Assembly (NCBI GenBank): GCA_022823605.1
Contig: JAJEHS010000008.1
Coordinates: 310,001 to 374,000, forward strand
Length of the DNA stretch: 64,000 nt
Direction of reading: 5' to 3'
DNA from: Paracoccaceae bacterium
Lineage (GTDB): Bacteria > Pseudomonadota > Alphaproteobacteria > Rhodobacterales > Rhodobacteraceae
Shown here: positions 1-8,487 of the stretch, one piece after another
How the letters are laid out: each line of letters starts with the position of its first letter
Numbering within the stretch: position 1 is the first letter of the stretch
Notes under the pieces: generated by a model
What the model was told of the DNA's origin: nothing
Database searches by the model: none
What the model saw: only the letters and a program-made list of their open reading frames with translations
Translations under genes and position numbers: made by a program

Positions 1-41
1 TCAGTTAAGGAAAACACAGTATCAATTTGGGAGAAATTACA

Positions 42-1304
42 ATGCTTTGTTTAAGATTCAGCAAAATAGTTCTGATTTCATTATTGGGATTTTTTGGTTT
101 TGTTTCCGCCTCATCTGCAAGTGAGGTTACCATTTCCCATTATTTTTCCGACGAGTTCGGCAAGGAGAACATGGGTAAGGTCTTCAGTAGGTTTGAAGCC
201 GCAACTGGAAACACAATGAAGGAAAGTCCAGTCGGGCATGAGGACTTCAAGACCGATATTCTTGTGCGGGGGGCAAGTGACAGCCTGCCGGATGTATTCA
301 GTTATTGGGCCGGGGCTCGAGTTCAGTTTGTCGTGGATTCTGGCGATTTATCCCCCATTGATGACATGTGGGCCAGAGATGGTCTTGACGGGATAGTGGC
401 CAAGGCTGTGGCTGACAGTGCGACCCTCTACAATGGTGCAAGATATCTCATTCCGATGCAATATCATTATGCGGGAATGTTCTATAACAAAAAGGTAATG
501 GCTGATGCCGGAATAACCGAGATGCCAACCGATTGGGAAGGATTCATGGAACTTTGTGAAACACTCAAGGGTATGGGGATAGCTCCCATTGCCTTGGGGT
601 CAAAATTCAGATGGCCGGCCCAGTTCTGGTTTGATTACCTTATCCTGAATACGGCAGGTCCCGAAATAAGGGCTGGTGTAATGGATGGTTCAATAGCCTA
701 TGACAGCGATGAAGTCATGGCTGCCGTGGGTATTTGGATGGACATGGTGAATAACGGCTATTTTGCTGCCAATTCCAATGCCGATACCTGGACAGATGCC
801 TCCGACAAGGTCTCCAATGGCGAAGCTGCCATGACCCTTATGGGTACCTGGATAACGGGTTATTGGAATGGCAATGGATTGACCCCGGGAGAGGATTATG
901 ATTTCTTCCCATTCCCGACCATCAATGCCGATGCACCTGTTTCAGTTGTCGGTCCCATTGATGGGCTGGTTGTTTCGGCCAATGTTCAAAACAAGGAGGG
1001 TGCCGAGGCTTTTCTTTCCTTCTTTGTCTCGGATGTCGATAACCAGATTGAGTGGACCAAGGCGGTCGGGGCGGTTTCAGCCAATGTCAATGTTGATCCC
1101 TCGGTCTACAACGAGCTGATTCAGCGAGTGATCTCCACTGTTGATGGAGCGAGCAACTTTGCCTTCAACTATGACTTGGCAACTCCCCCACCGGTGGCCG
1201 AAGTCGGATTGTCCATGTTTCAGGAACTCATGGAAAGTCCGGATGATTATGGAGCCATTCTGAGTCGGGCTCAGGATAGTGCCCAAAGTGCATTTGCCCA
1301 ATAG
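42..1304 (+). CDS. Sugar ABC transporter substrate-binding protein
   Basis: This is a periplasmic solute-binding protein of the extracellular family 1 (sugar) type, about 420 aa, which would capture a sugar and deliver it to the two permeases encoded next. The N-terminus has a signal peptide: basic residues, a hydrophobic stretch at about residues 9-22, and a likely cleavage near SSA-SE (residues 24-28). The mature part has the usual family layout, including a hinge region with FYNKKVMADAGI. I chose the ATG at 42 because a GGGAGAA ribosome site lies just upstream; an in-frame TTG at 27 would put a few polar residues before the signal peptide. The sugar cannot be read from the sequence, but the adjacent sugar-acid dehydratase suggests an aldose or an aldonic or uronic acid. 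Confidence 0.9.
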   Translation: MLCLRFSKIVLISLLGFFGFVSASSASEVTISHYFSDEFGKENMGKVFSRFEAATGNTMKESPVGHEDFKTDILVRGASDSLPDVFSYWAGARVQFVVDSGDLSPIDDMWARDGLDGIVAKAVADSATLYNGARYLIPMQYHYAGMFYNKKVMADAGITEMPTDWEGFMELCETLKGMGIAPIALGSKFRWPAQFWFDYLILNTAGPEIRAGVMDGSIAYDSDEVMAAVGIWMDMVNNGYFAANSNADTWTDASDKVSNGEAAMTLMGTWITGYWNGNGLTPGEDYDFFPFPTINADAPVSVVGPIDGLVVSANVQNKEGAEAFLSFFVSDVDNQIEWTKAVGAVSANVNVDPSVYNELIQRVISTVDGASNFAFNYDLATPPPVAEVGLSMFQELMESPDDYGAILSRAQDSAQSAFAQ

Positions 1305-1317
1305 GCGAATTTGAAAT

Positions 1318-1348
1318 TCCAGTTCCCGGATAAATTCCGGGAACTGGA
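1318..1348 (+). promoter_or_regulatory. Intercistronic stem-loop between binding protein and permease
   Basis: A perfect 13-bp inverted repeat (left arm 1318-1330, right arm 1336-1348, 5-nt loop TAAAT) lies between the binding-protein stop and the permease start. No T-run follows, so it is not a standard terminator. In known binding-protein transporters such structures protect the upstream mRNA from 3' decay, giving an excess of binding protein over membrane components. That role is inferred here. Confidence 0.7.
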
Positions 1349-1364
1349 TTGTCCATAGCATTTT

Positions 1365-2246
1365 ATGGAAAAAACTGCATGGATCTGGCGGGTTGTATTT
1401 CTGGCAGCCCCAATTACGGTGTTTTCCATTCTTGTTCTATGGCCTCTGTTCAGTTCGTTTTTCTACAGCTTTACCAACTGGAACGGTTTCAACCCCAATT
1501 ACAGGTTTGTCGGTTTTGACAACTATGTCAAGATTTGGACCGACCGGCTGTTTCTGAACGCCATTATAAACACGTTTGTCTGGATGGTGGCCGCCATTCT
1601 GTTGCCTACCCTTCTTGGTCTGGGCTTCGCCTTGCTGATTGACAGCAATGTTCCCGGGGGCAAGGTATTCAAATCAATCTTCTATCTTCCCATCTGCCTA
1701 TCGGCCGTGGTTGTCGGCCAAATCTGGACATGGATATATCAACCCGATTGGGGGTTGCTCAATACCCTGATCAATTTTTTTCTTGCCGAACCGATAAATT
1801 ATCCCTGGCTGGCAAAGCCGGATACTTCACTTGGTTCGGTGATTATTGCCTGGTCCTGGCAACAAACCGGCCTGTCCATGGTCATTTATCTGGCCGGACT
1901 TACCTCAATATCAGAGGAATTGCTGGAGGTCTGCGAAATCGAAGGAACCAGTACCTGGCAGAAAATCCGATTGGTTCTGGTTCCTCTCCTCACACCTGCC
2001 ACGGTGGTTGTCATTGCCCTAAGCGTCATCAATTCACTGAAGGGGTTTGACATTCTCTATATCATGACTGGAGGTGGGCCATTTCACAGCTCGGATACCC
2101 TGGCCATGCATATGTATAATGAATCTTTCAAAAAATACATGATGGGCTATGGCAGTGCCATTTCGGTGGTTCTGTTCCTGCTTGCCCTGATCATTATCGG
2201 AATATACTTCCGGGAACTTCGTCGACTGGATGAAATCTATGGTTGA
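1365..2246 (+). CDS. Sugar ABC transporter permease (MalF/UgpA type)
   Basis: Inner-membrane permease of 293 aa with about six hydrophobic segments. A binding-protein-dependent transport EAA-type loop is seen as EVCEIEGTSTWQKIRLVLVP, which would contact the ATPase. It forms a heterodimer with the next permease. The ATG at 1365 follows the intercistronic hairpin and the 3' end overlaps the next gene, which supports one transcript. The length is normal for the family. Confidence 0.92.
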   Translation: MEKTAWIWRVVFLAAPITVFSILVLWPLFSSFFYSFTNWNGFNPNYRFVGFDNYVKIWTDRLFLNAIINTFVWMVAAILLPTLLGLGFALLIDSNVPGGKVFKSIFYLPICLSAVVVGQIWTWIYQPDWGLLNTLINFFLAEPINYPWLAKPDTSLGSVIIAWSWQQTGLSMVIYLAGLTSISEELLEVCEIEGTSTWQKIRLVLVPLLTPATVVVIALSVINSLKGFDILYIMTGGGPFHSSDTLAMHMYNESFKKYMMGYGSAISVVLFLLALIIIGIYFRELRRLDEIYG

Positions 2247-3099
2247 ACAGGTTGCCACCCTTCCCTCAAGCAGGGAATTCAACCCTTGGCCGGTCGTGGT
2301 ATTCACATGCCTGCTGGTGCTTGCCGGCTTGTTTCTGGCACCAACCATCGGGGTTATTCTTTCTTCCATCAAAACCACCAGGGAAATTGCCGAGGGAGGT
2401 CTATGGAACATTCCAACCCGTCTGTTTCTGGGCAACTTTGTCGAAGTGTTGGCCAATCCAGCAGTCCATCGTTATTTCCTGAATACCCTGTTGGTGACCT
2501 TGCCGGCAACTGCAGCCTCAATTGCCTTGGGTGTATTGGCCGGATATGTGTTTGCAAAATTACCATTCTGGGGAAGCAATCTGATTTTTCTGGTTCTGAT
2601 TTCGGGGATGTTTTTCCCTCCCCAGGTCATACTCATTCCCCTCTTCCAGTTTTTCAATTCCCTAGGATTGATCGACACGCTCTGGCCGATCATCTTCATC
2701 CATACGGCCTTGGGGATCCCCATCTGCACCCTTTTGATGAGGAATTTTTTTGCCACCGTTCCAAATAGCCTCCGGGAAGCCGCCATTCTGGAGGGGGCCA
2801 ACGAATTCCAGGTTCTGACCCGTGTGGCGTTGCCCTTGAGCCTGCCGGCTCTGGCTGTACTGGCCACCCTGCAGTTCACCTGGATCTGGAATGACTTCTT
2901 GTGGCCATTGATCTTTACCCAGTCGGATGAAAAAAGAACCATAATGGTAGGCATAGTGAATCTCAAGGGACAATATTCGGTAGCGTGGGGGGTTCAGGGA
3001 GCCTTGTCCCTGGTGGCCAGCCTTCCAACGCTGATTGTTTTCCTGTTTTTTCAGCGATACTTTATCAAGGGTATGACCATGGGGGCCGTCAAGGGGTAG
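2230..3099 (+). CDS. Sugar ABC transporter permease (MalG/UgpE type)
   Basis: Second inner-membrane permease, about 289 aa, with roughly six membrane spans and a clear EAA loop (SLREAAILEGANEFQVLTRV) for ATPase docking. It overlaps the end of the first permease gene, indicating translational coupling. The start may be the ATG at 2230 or the one at 2239; neither has a strong ribosome site, so the choice is open. Together with the partner permease it forms the translocation channel. Confidence 0.92.
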   Translation: MKSMVEQVATLPSSREFNPWPVVVFTCLLVLAGLFLAPTIGVILSSIKTTREIAEGGLWNIPTRLFLGNFVEVLANPAVHRYFLNTLLVTLPATAASIALGVLAGYVFAKLPFWGSNLIFLVLISGMFFPPQVILIPLFQFFNSLGLIDTLWPIIFIHTALGIPICTLLMRNFFATVPNSLREAAILEGANEFQVLTRVALPLSLPALAVLATLQFTWIWNDFLWPLIFTQSDEKRTIMVGIVNLKGQYSVAWGVQGALSLVASLPTLIVFLFFQRYFIKGMTMGAVKG

Positions 3100-3102
3100 T
3101 TT

Positions 3103-4173
3103 ATGGCCAATCTGATTCTGAAGAATGTATCAAAGACCTTTGGCGAAACCGAGGTGATCAAAGCGGTCAATCTGGAAGTATCCAATGGGGAATTCGTCGT
3201 GTTTGTTGGCCCCTCGGGGTGTGGCAAATCCACCCTGCTTCGGCTGATAACGGGTCTGGAAGAGGTAACCGACGGGCAAATCATCATTGAAGACAAGGAT
3301 GTTACCCATCTCAAACCCTCCAAGCGAGAGGTGGCCATGGTTTTCCAGTCCTATGCCCTTTTTCCGCACTTGACGGTGGCTGAAAATATTGGATTTGGCC
3401 TGAAACTGGCCAAGGTTCCCAAGGCCGAAATTGTGGCAAGGGTCAAGGAGGTGGCTTCGGTTCTCAGGGTTGAAAGCCTTCTTGCCAGGAAACCCCGGCA
3501 ATTGTCCGGAGGTCAAAGACAGCGCGTGGCCATTGGCCGATCCATCATACGTCAACCCAAGGTTTTCCTGTTTGATGAACCCCTTTCAAACCTTGATGCT
3601 GCCCTAAGAGTGGTCATGCGTATTGAAATCACCCGTCTGCACCAGAATTTGCAGGCAACCATGATCTATGTAACTCATGATCAAACTGAAGCCATGACCT
3701 TGGCGGATCGGATCGTGGTCCTGAATGAAGGAAGAATAGAACAGGTTGGTGCACCTCTGGAACTCTATGAAAAACCCGCCAACAAGTTTGTTGCAGGTTT
3801 TATTGGCTCGCCGGCCATGAACTTTATCAAGGGAACCGTCGAGACGGCTGACGAAAGGATGTTCGCCCGCTTGGGACCCCATGTCATGGAAATTAACAAA
3901 CCCGACCTCAAGCCCGGTTTGGCTATTGAGGTGGGCATCAGGCCTGAACACATCGCAATCGTTGCACCCGAGGAAGGGACTTTAACCGCCGAGGTGGAAA
4001 TAATCGAGAAACTAGGCGTGGAATCAATGTTGTACCTCAAGACCGAAGCTTCCCAGGATTTGCTGACCGTACGAACAGATCCCAGGCAGACCATCAGGAC
4101 AGGCGAAAGGCTGGGTCTTAAATTACCTGTAAGCGAATGCCATTTCTTTGACCAAAAGGGCAATTTGGTATAG
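3103..4173 (+). CDS. Sugar ABC transporter ATP-binding protein (MalK/UgpC type)
   Basis: Cytoplasmic ATPase of 356 aa that drives the transporter. Visible motifs are Walker A GPSGCGKST (36-44), Q-loop FQSYALFPH, signature LSGGQ (134-138), Walker B FLFDEP (155-160) and the H-loop VTHDQTEAM near 190. The C-terminal third is a TOBE/MOP-like regulatory domain with the family sequence VGIRPEHIAI. It starts 3 nt after the permease stop, so it is the last transport gene of the operon. The 3' end runs just past the earlier in-frame start of the dehydratase reading frame, but not past the ATG chosen for it. Confidence 0.93.
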   Translation: MANLILKNVSKTFGETEVIKAVNLEVSNGEFVVFVGPSGCGKSTLLRLITGLEEVTDGQIIIEDKDVTHLKPSKREVAMVFQSYALFPHLTVAENIGFGLKLAKVPKAEIVARVKEVASVLRVESLLARKPRQLSGGQRQRVAIGRSIIRQPKVFLFDEPLSNLDAALRVVMRIEITRLHQNLQATMIYVTHDQTEAMTLADRIVVLNEGRIEQVGAPLELYEKPANKFVAGFIGSPAMNFIKGTVETADERMFARLGPHVMEINKPDLKPGLAIEVGIRPEHIAIVAPEEGTLTAEVEIIEKLGVESMLYLKTEASQDLLTVRTDPRQTIRTGERLGLKLPVSECHFFDQKGNLV

Positions 4174-4201
4174 AGAAGGTACATTTCAGGGAAGGAAATC
4201 A

Positions 4202-5911
4202 ATGACCAAACAGAACCGGAGTGGTCTGGCCAGAAATCTAACCCACTATGGGGATCCGGATTTTTCTGTTTTTCTCAGAAAATCCTTTATTTCCTCGATG
4301 GGATATTCCCGGGAAATGCTGAACCGAAAGATTGTTGGAATAGCCTATACCGGATCGGGTTTCAACAATTGTCACCGACATTTTCCCGAACTCCTTGCGG
4401 CCGTCAAGCGTGGCGTTATAGCCAATGGTGCCTTGCCCCTGGAGTTTCCAACCATTTCCCTGGGGGAAGTATTCCTGAATCCAACCAGTCTGAAATACCG
4501 CAATCTGATGGCCATGGAAACGGAAGAAATGATCAAGGCCCAGCCCATGGATGCCGTTGTTCTGATGGGTGGTTGTGACAAAACCATACCAGCCCAACTG
4601 ATGGGGGCGGTATCGGCCAACCTACCGGCCGTCCAATTGATTGGAGGTCCCATGATGACTTCCAGATACGAGGGGGAACGGCTTGGAGCCTGTACGGATT
4701 GTCGCAGGTTTTGGGCGGAATATCGGTCGGGTTCAATCACTGAACAAAATATCCTTGAGGTTGAAAGCAAATTGGCCACCACGGCAGGTACCTGTGCTGT
4801 CATGGGTACAGCATCAACAATGGCTTGTGTGGCCGAAACCCTGGGATTGGCCATCCCCGGAAGTGCAGCAATTCCGGCAGTTCATGCTGATCGGTTAAGG
4901 GTGGCCGAGTTGACCGGCAACCTCGCTGCAGAACTAACCAACAATCCCATTTTTCCCGAAGAACTGGTGACTGTCCGATCAATTGAAAATGCCTTACGGG
5001 TCATTCTTGCCCTGGGAGGATCCACCAATGCAATCATCCATCTTACGGCAATTGCAGGCCGGGCCGGAGTCAAAATACCACCAGGCAAGCTCAATGAACT
5101 TTCTGACAGTACCCCTGTTCTGGTCAATCTGAAGCCGGTGGGTGAACATTATATGGAGGATTTCAATTATGCAGGTGGCATGGGTGCCGTCTTGCGGGAG
5201 CTCAAACCATTATTGCATCTGGATTGCCAGACCATTACGGGTGAAACACTGGGTAACAGGCTCAAGGAGGATAGTGGTTATATTGACAGGTCCGTCATTG
5301 CCTCAAGTGATGAACCCATTGATCAAAAAGGGGGGTTGGTTACCCTTTTTGGATCATTGGCCCCGAAGGGAGCGATACTGAAGAGGTCAGCTGCCAGTCC
5401 AGAGTTGTTCGAACGCACAGGTAGGGCGGTGGTTTTTGAATCCCTTGAGGATTTATCCAATCGTATTGATGATCCGGATTTGGACGTTGAACCCGAGGAT
5501 TTTCTGGTCTTGCAAAACGCTGGTCCAGCCAGCCCATCAGGGATGCCTGAGGCGGGATATCTTCCCCTGCCAAAAAAACTTCTGGCCCGTGGCATCAGGG
5601 ATATGGTCAGGATATCAGATGCCAGAATGTCGGGATCGGCATTTGGGACAGTCATTTTGCATGTAACACCCGAGGCCGCCATAGGTGGACCTCTTGCCCT
5701 GGTCAAAAATGGCGACATGATAAAACTTTCGGTTTCAGAAAAGAAACTGGATCTTCTGGTATCCGAAGAGGAAATTCAGGAGAGATCCAGACAGTTTAAT
5801 GCCCAAAAACAGGAAACAGGTGTTTCCAGAGGTTATGAACAACTGTATCAGGATCAGATTTTACAGGCTGACCAAGGGTGTGATTTTGAATTTCTTCTTC
5901 CCAAAGAGTAA
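4202..5911 (+). CDS. IlvD/EDD family dehydratase, probably sugar-acid dehydratase
   Basis: A 569-aa dehydratase of the IlvD/EDD family, which removes water from dihydroxy or sugar acids to give 2-keto-3-deoxy acids using an iron-sulfur cluster. The three family cysteines are present at C57 (NNCHRHFPEL), C125 (GGCDKTIPAQ) and C198 (AGTCAVMGTA). I chose the ATG at 4202, preceded by GGGAAGG, over an upstream in-frame start inside the ATPase gene. Position directly after a sugar transporter favours an aldonate dehydratase (arabonate, xylonate or similar) over the branched-chain amino acid enzyme. The exact substrate is not determined. Confidence 0.88.
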   Translation: MTKQNRSGLARNLTHYGDPDFSVFLRKSFISSMGYSREMLNRKIVGIAYTGSGFNNCHRHFPELLAAVKRGVIANGALPLEFPTISLGEVFLNPTSLKYRNLMAMETEEMIKAQPMDAVVLMGGCDKTIPAQLMGAVSANLPAVQLIGGPMMTSRYEGERLGACTDCRRFWAEYRSGSITEQNILEVESKLATTAGTCAVMGTASTMACVAETLGLAIPGSAAIPAVHADRLRVAELTGNLAAELTNNPIFPEELVTVRSIENALRVILALGGSTNAIIHLTAIAGRAGVKIPPGKLNELSDSTPVLVNLKPVGEHYMEDFNYAGGMGAVLRELKPLLHLDCQTITGETLGNRLKEDSGYIDRSVIASSDEPIDQKGGLVTLFGSLAPKGAILKRSAASPELFERTGRAVVFESLEDLSNRIDDPDLDVEPEDFLVLQNAGPASPSGMPEAGYLPLPKKLLARGIRDMVRISDARMSGSAFGTVILHVTPEAAIGGPLALVKNGDMIKLSVSEKKLDLLVSEEEIQERSRQFNAQKQETGVSRGYEQLYQDQILQADQGCDFEFLLPKE

Positions 5912-6007
5912 TTCAAAATTCGTTCCTGAAGAATAGATTTCAGAAAAATCCTTTTTTGTTGGTGGAAACATGAAAATAATTTCCTGTTGTCGAAATGTGC
6001 CTGATTG

Positions 6008-6910
6008 ATGACCGAATGGTTTCTCAGTATTGAGGGAACCTCATCCGGAAGGACGGTTGCTTTTGGCTTGGCCATTATGGCTGCCATTCTTCACGCTGTT
6101 CTAGGAGCCATGCAAAAGGGAAAATTCGATCCCTGGACTTCAAGGGCCTTTATCGACATCAATTACTGCCTATTAAGTCTTCCCTTTGCCCTATTTGTCT
6201 TTCCCTTTCCTGAACCGGAGGTTTGGCTGGTACTGTGTTTCGGGGTTATGGCCCATGCCATCTACAAGATACTCATGGCAATGGCCTTCAGCAGGGCAGC
6301 ATTTACTGTAGTATATCCAGTGGTTAGGGGGACGGGACCTTTGGTGACCGTACTTTTTGCTGGTATCGTGTTCAATGAAATCTTCACCTTAAAGCAGTGG
6401 ATTGGCATAACGGTGCTTTCAATCGGTATTTTTGGGTTGGCACTTTACAATCTGTGGAAAATACAGGGACCAAGAGAACAATTGCCCCTTGCCCTGATAA
6501 TTGCCTTGGTTACTGGAGTAACGGTAGCCATTTACACCACTGTTGATGCGTATGGTGTCAGATTGTCAGCAAGTCCTTTCAGTTATCTGGCTTGGCTCTT
6601 TGTACTGGATGGCTTCATCATGCCGATTATTTGGCTTGGTTGGAAAAGAAGGCCTGAACACATAAAGGCTTTACCCAGCCTGTTCGGTTATGGCTTCATT
6701 GGCGGATTATTTGCAGTTGGAAGTTTTGGTTCCATCATGTTGGCAACAAGATTGGATCAAGTCGGAAAAGCCGCTGTTCTACGAGAAACGTCAACAGTAT
6801 TTGCAGCCTTGATCGGATGGATTTTATTGAGGGAAACAGTGGGCCCCAGAAGATTTGTATTGATATCCATGATTGCAATTGGTGCCATAATCGTTGAGTT
6901 TGGAATTTAG
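6008..6910 (+). CDS. EamA/DMT family membrane transporter
   Basis: A 300-aa integral membrane protein with about ten hydrophobic segments arranged as two EamA-like halves, typical of the drug/metabolite transporter superfamily. These usually export small metabolites such as amino acids or sugars by exchange or proton coupling. It follows the dehydratase by about 100 nt and may belong to the same catabolic unit. I chose the ATG at 6008 over the TTG immediately before it. The substrate is unknown. Confidence 0.85.
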   Translation: MTEWFLSIEGTSSGRTVAFGLAIMAAILHAVLGAMQKGKFDPWTSRAFIDINYCLLSLPFALFVFPFPEPEVWLVLCFGVMAHAIYKILMAMAFSRAAFTVVYPVVRGTGPLVTVLFAGIVFNEIFTLKQWIGITVLSIGIFGLALYNLWKIQGPREQLPLALIIALVTGVTVAIYTTVDAYGVRLSASPFSYLAWLFVLDGFIMPIIWLGWKRRPEHIKALPSLFGYGFIGGLFAVGSFGSIMLATRLDQVGKAAVLRETSTVFAALIGWILLRETVGPRRFVLISMIAIGAIIVEFGI

Positions 6911-7097
6911 ATTTGGTTGGACTTCACCTATATTCGTGTCCATGTGTGGGAGTTTGCACATCGACTGGAGCCAAATCATAACCGTTGTAACCCTTGGACA
7001 GGATAAAACAATGCAATTTTTAGGGGATTACATACTTGAATATACACCCCTGAATTTAGTTAAATTCTAATTCCACCCCGCATCCCCTTAATCAACA

Positions 7098-7277
7098 TCA
7101 ATCTGTTCGTACACGACCGCGAACTTCTATATCATTAGTAACACGTATATAACAAGGATTATAAGAAGAACCACACCCATCTCCAATAGCGATTGCGGGT
7201 AATATAGTATTCTGTACCAAAATACCGCTTAATACCAATGCAATAATAGTTAACATAACTTTCGTATATCTATCCAT
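7098..7277 (-). CDS. Small single-span protein with paired cysteines
   Basis: A 59-aa reading frame with a strong ribosome site (GGAGGAA) 4 nt before its ATG. It begins MDRYTKVMLTIIALVLSGIL, a hydrophobic anchor or signal sequence, followed by a short polar tail with two cysteines (GCGSSYNPC) and a basic end. Proteins of this style are common, unnamed membrane-anchored small proteins in proteobacteria. No function can be assigned. It lies on the opposite strand to the transporter operon, with a terminator hairpin just upstream. Confidence 0.6.
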   Translation of the reverse strand: MDRYTKVMLTIIALVLSGILVQNTILPAIAIGDGCGSSYNPCYIRVTNDIEVRGRVRTD

Positions 7278-7291
7278 CTATTCCTCCAAAT

Positions 7292-7315
7292 AAAAAAGGC
7301 GGTATCCAGACCGCC
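7292..7315 (-). terminator. Rho-independent terminator of the coiled-coil gene
   Basis: On the minus strand GGCGGT and ACCGCC (7310-7315 and 7298-7303) form a 6-bp GC-rich stem with a 6-nt loop, followed by six T residues (7292-7297). It lies 32 nt after the stop of the small coiled-coil gene and just before the next small gene. Confidence 0.75.
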
Positions 7316-7347
7316 CAGTACAATTATTGTAGTAGATAAAACTCTAA

Positions 7348-7611
7348 TTAAGGATTTAAGATATTTTTCACTTCCTTCTTAATAAAACCAGTAGCAAAAA
7401 GTGCACGAGATTGTTCTTCTATATTCTCATTAACCTCTTCTATTTTGCTCTTAATTTCCTGTAGATTTTTATCTAATTTATTTTCGATATCATCTATCCT
7501 TTTACTAAACGTTACCTGATTCTCACGAATTCCATTATAATTTTCAGAAAGTGCATCAAAACCTTTTTCTGTCAATATGTTTCCTTTAATTGCTAAATGT
7601 TTTTGTACCAA
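7348..7611 (-). CDS. Small coiled-coil protein
   Basis: Up to 87 aa, unrecognised. The middle (about residues 30-70) is rich in E, K, I and N with heptad spacing, so it probably forms a coiled coil. No membrane segment is seen. The first possible start is a TTG at 7611; a second TTG at 7575, preceded by AAAGGA at good spacing, would give 75 aa and may be the real start. A terminator follows, which supports a real transcript. Confidence 0.5.
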   Translation of the reverse strand: MVQKHLAIKGNILTEKGFDALSENYNGIRENQVTFSKRIDDIENKLDKNLQEIKSKIEEVNENIEEQSRALFATGFIKKEVKNILNP

Positions 7612-7962
7612 ATATATAGGAATCCTATACTACAGTTACAATAATCCACAACAAAAAATCCCCCCTGATAAGGCATAACAAACCCTACCTCGACTACGAC
7701 TTTTAACCATTGCTATTTCATAAAATTCCTCTGTTTTACTTATAATTAATATCGATCTTAATTTACTTGACTTTACCCCCCCCCCGTGTAAGGGGTTTAA
7801 GGTTATTTTAAGGGAAGTACATACTTCCCTTAATTTTGTATATTTAAGTATATAGAAATAAATTTTTTGAGGGTTTGGAGGGGGTAGGGAATTTTTGAGG
7901 AGAAAAAGAATCGCTTAGATGGGGTTGAATTCATAGAGGGGGTAAATTAGTTATGAATATGT
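7612..7962. other. Non-coding gap with poly-C tract
   Basis: No credible gene is seen. The stretch is AT-rich and contains a run of ten C residues (7776-7785) followed by AGGGG, and a hairpin further on. G-rich plus-strand runs lie at 7870-7945. Confidence 0.5.
7808..7833. terminator. Palindromic hairpin, possible terminator
   Basis: TTAAGGGAAGTA and its exact complement TACTTCCCTTAA are separated by only 2 nt, giving a long hairpin followed on the plus strand by AATTTTG. The T-run is weak, so it may act as a weak bidirectional terminator or be a palindromic protein site. Confidence 0.4.
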
Positions 7963-8047
7963 GCCCTCATGGCGGAAATGGTAGACGCTCTGGCGTAGGA
8001 CCCCAGTGGATTTATCCGTGCGGGTTCGAATCCCGCTGAGGGCACCA
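7963..8047 (+). tRNA. Class II tRNA, leucine-like, abnormal anticodon loop
   Basis: An 85-nt tRNA with encoded CCA. The 7-bp acceptor stem GCCCTCA/TGAGGGC, the T arm GCGGG-TTCGAAT-CCCGC, the D arm and a 13-nt variable region (8007-8019) holding a short stem all form. The D region GCGGAAATGGTAGACGC and discriminator A73 match leucine tRNAs. The anticodon arm is odd: stem CTGGC (7990-7994) and CCCAG (8002-8006) has a C:C mismatch at its top. The 7-nt loop GTAGGAC puts AGG, a proline-type anticodon, after U33. A shifted reading would show TAG of Leu(UAG), but then U33 is lost. It may be a degenerate gene or a mischarging tRNA. Confidence 0.8.
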
Positions 8048-8487
8048 CATCTCTGTAGTACACCTCCTGCATACTACCACTTCCGCTATAATATAAACTC
8101 AATGATTAATTTCTGAATTCATCATTAATACATCAAGCATATATCATTAATACTTTAGACATACATTAGCCATACATCAATAGTATTTTTTATATGTATA
8201 GTTTAATTTGAATATGTCAATTAAAATTTACGAATTTGTATATCAAGTATGTAATTCCCAATTTATATTGCCTTCATCAAACTTCGATACCCGGGTCAAT
8301 TGAATCTTTCAACAGATGGTTTAACTATAATTAGTGGTTTTTTGCCAAAAAGAATTCCTGCTATTGTCGTATTGTTCAGACAGTTGGGCTTAGGAAAAGA
8401 CGTGTTTCGATATGTGGTTTCAGCCTATGTTTAAAACATCGTAATAGGCTATCCGCCATTCTATGGAATAGATGAAGTAATTTACTG
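8048..8487. other. AT-rich non-coding gap after tRNA
   Basis: About 440 nt without a convincing gene. There are imperfect repeats of ATACATTA- and CATCATTAAT-like words at 8100-8190. No duplicate of the tRNA 3' end was noticed, so I see no attachment-site scar here. Confidence 0.4.

Noticed and set aside
1077-6087. Many long opposite-strand and alternate-frame ORFs across the ABC operon and his operon
   Set aside because: They overlap well-supported genes, lack ribosome sites and family features, and are shadows of the coding frames.
7963-8047. Amber suppressor tRNA serving the TAG in the duplicated membrane gene
   Set aside because: Reading UAG needs anticodon CUA. This loop shows GTAGGAC, which gives AGG after U33, so it cannot read amber codons.
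8044-8487. Genomic island attachment site at the tRNA 3' end
   Set aside because: No direct repeat of the tRNA 3' end was found in the window and no integrase lies next to the tRNA.
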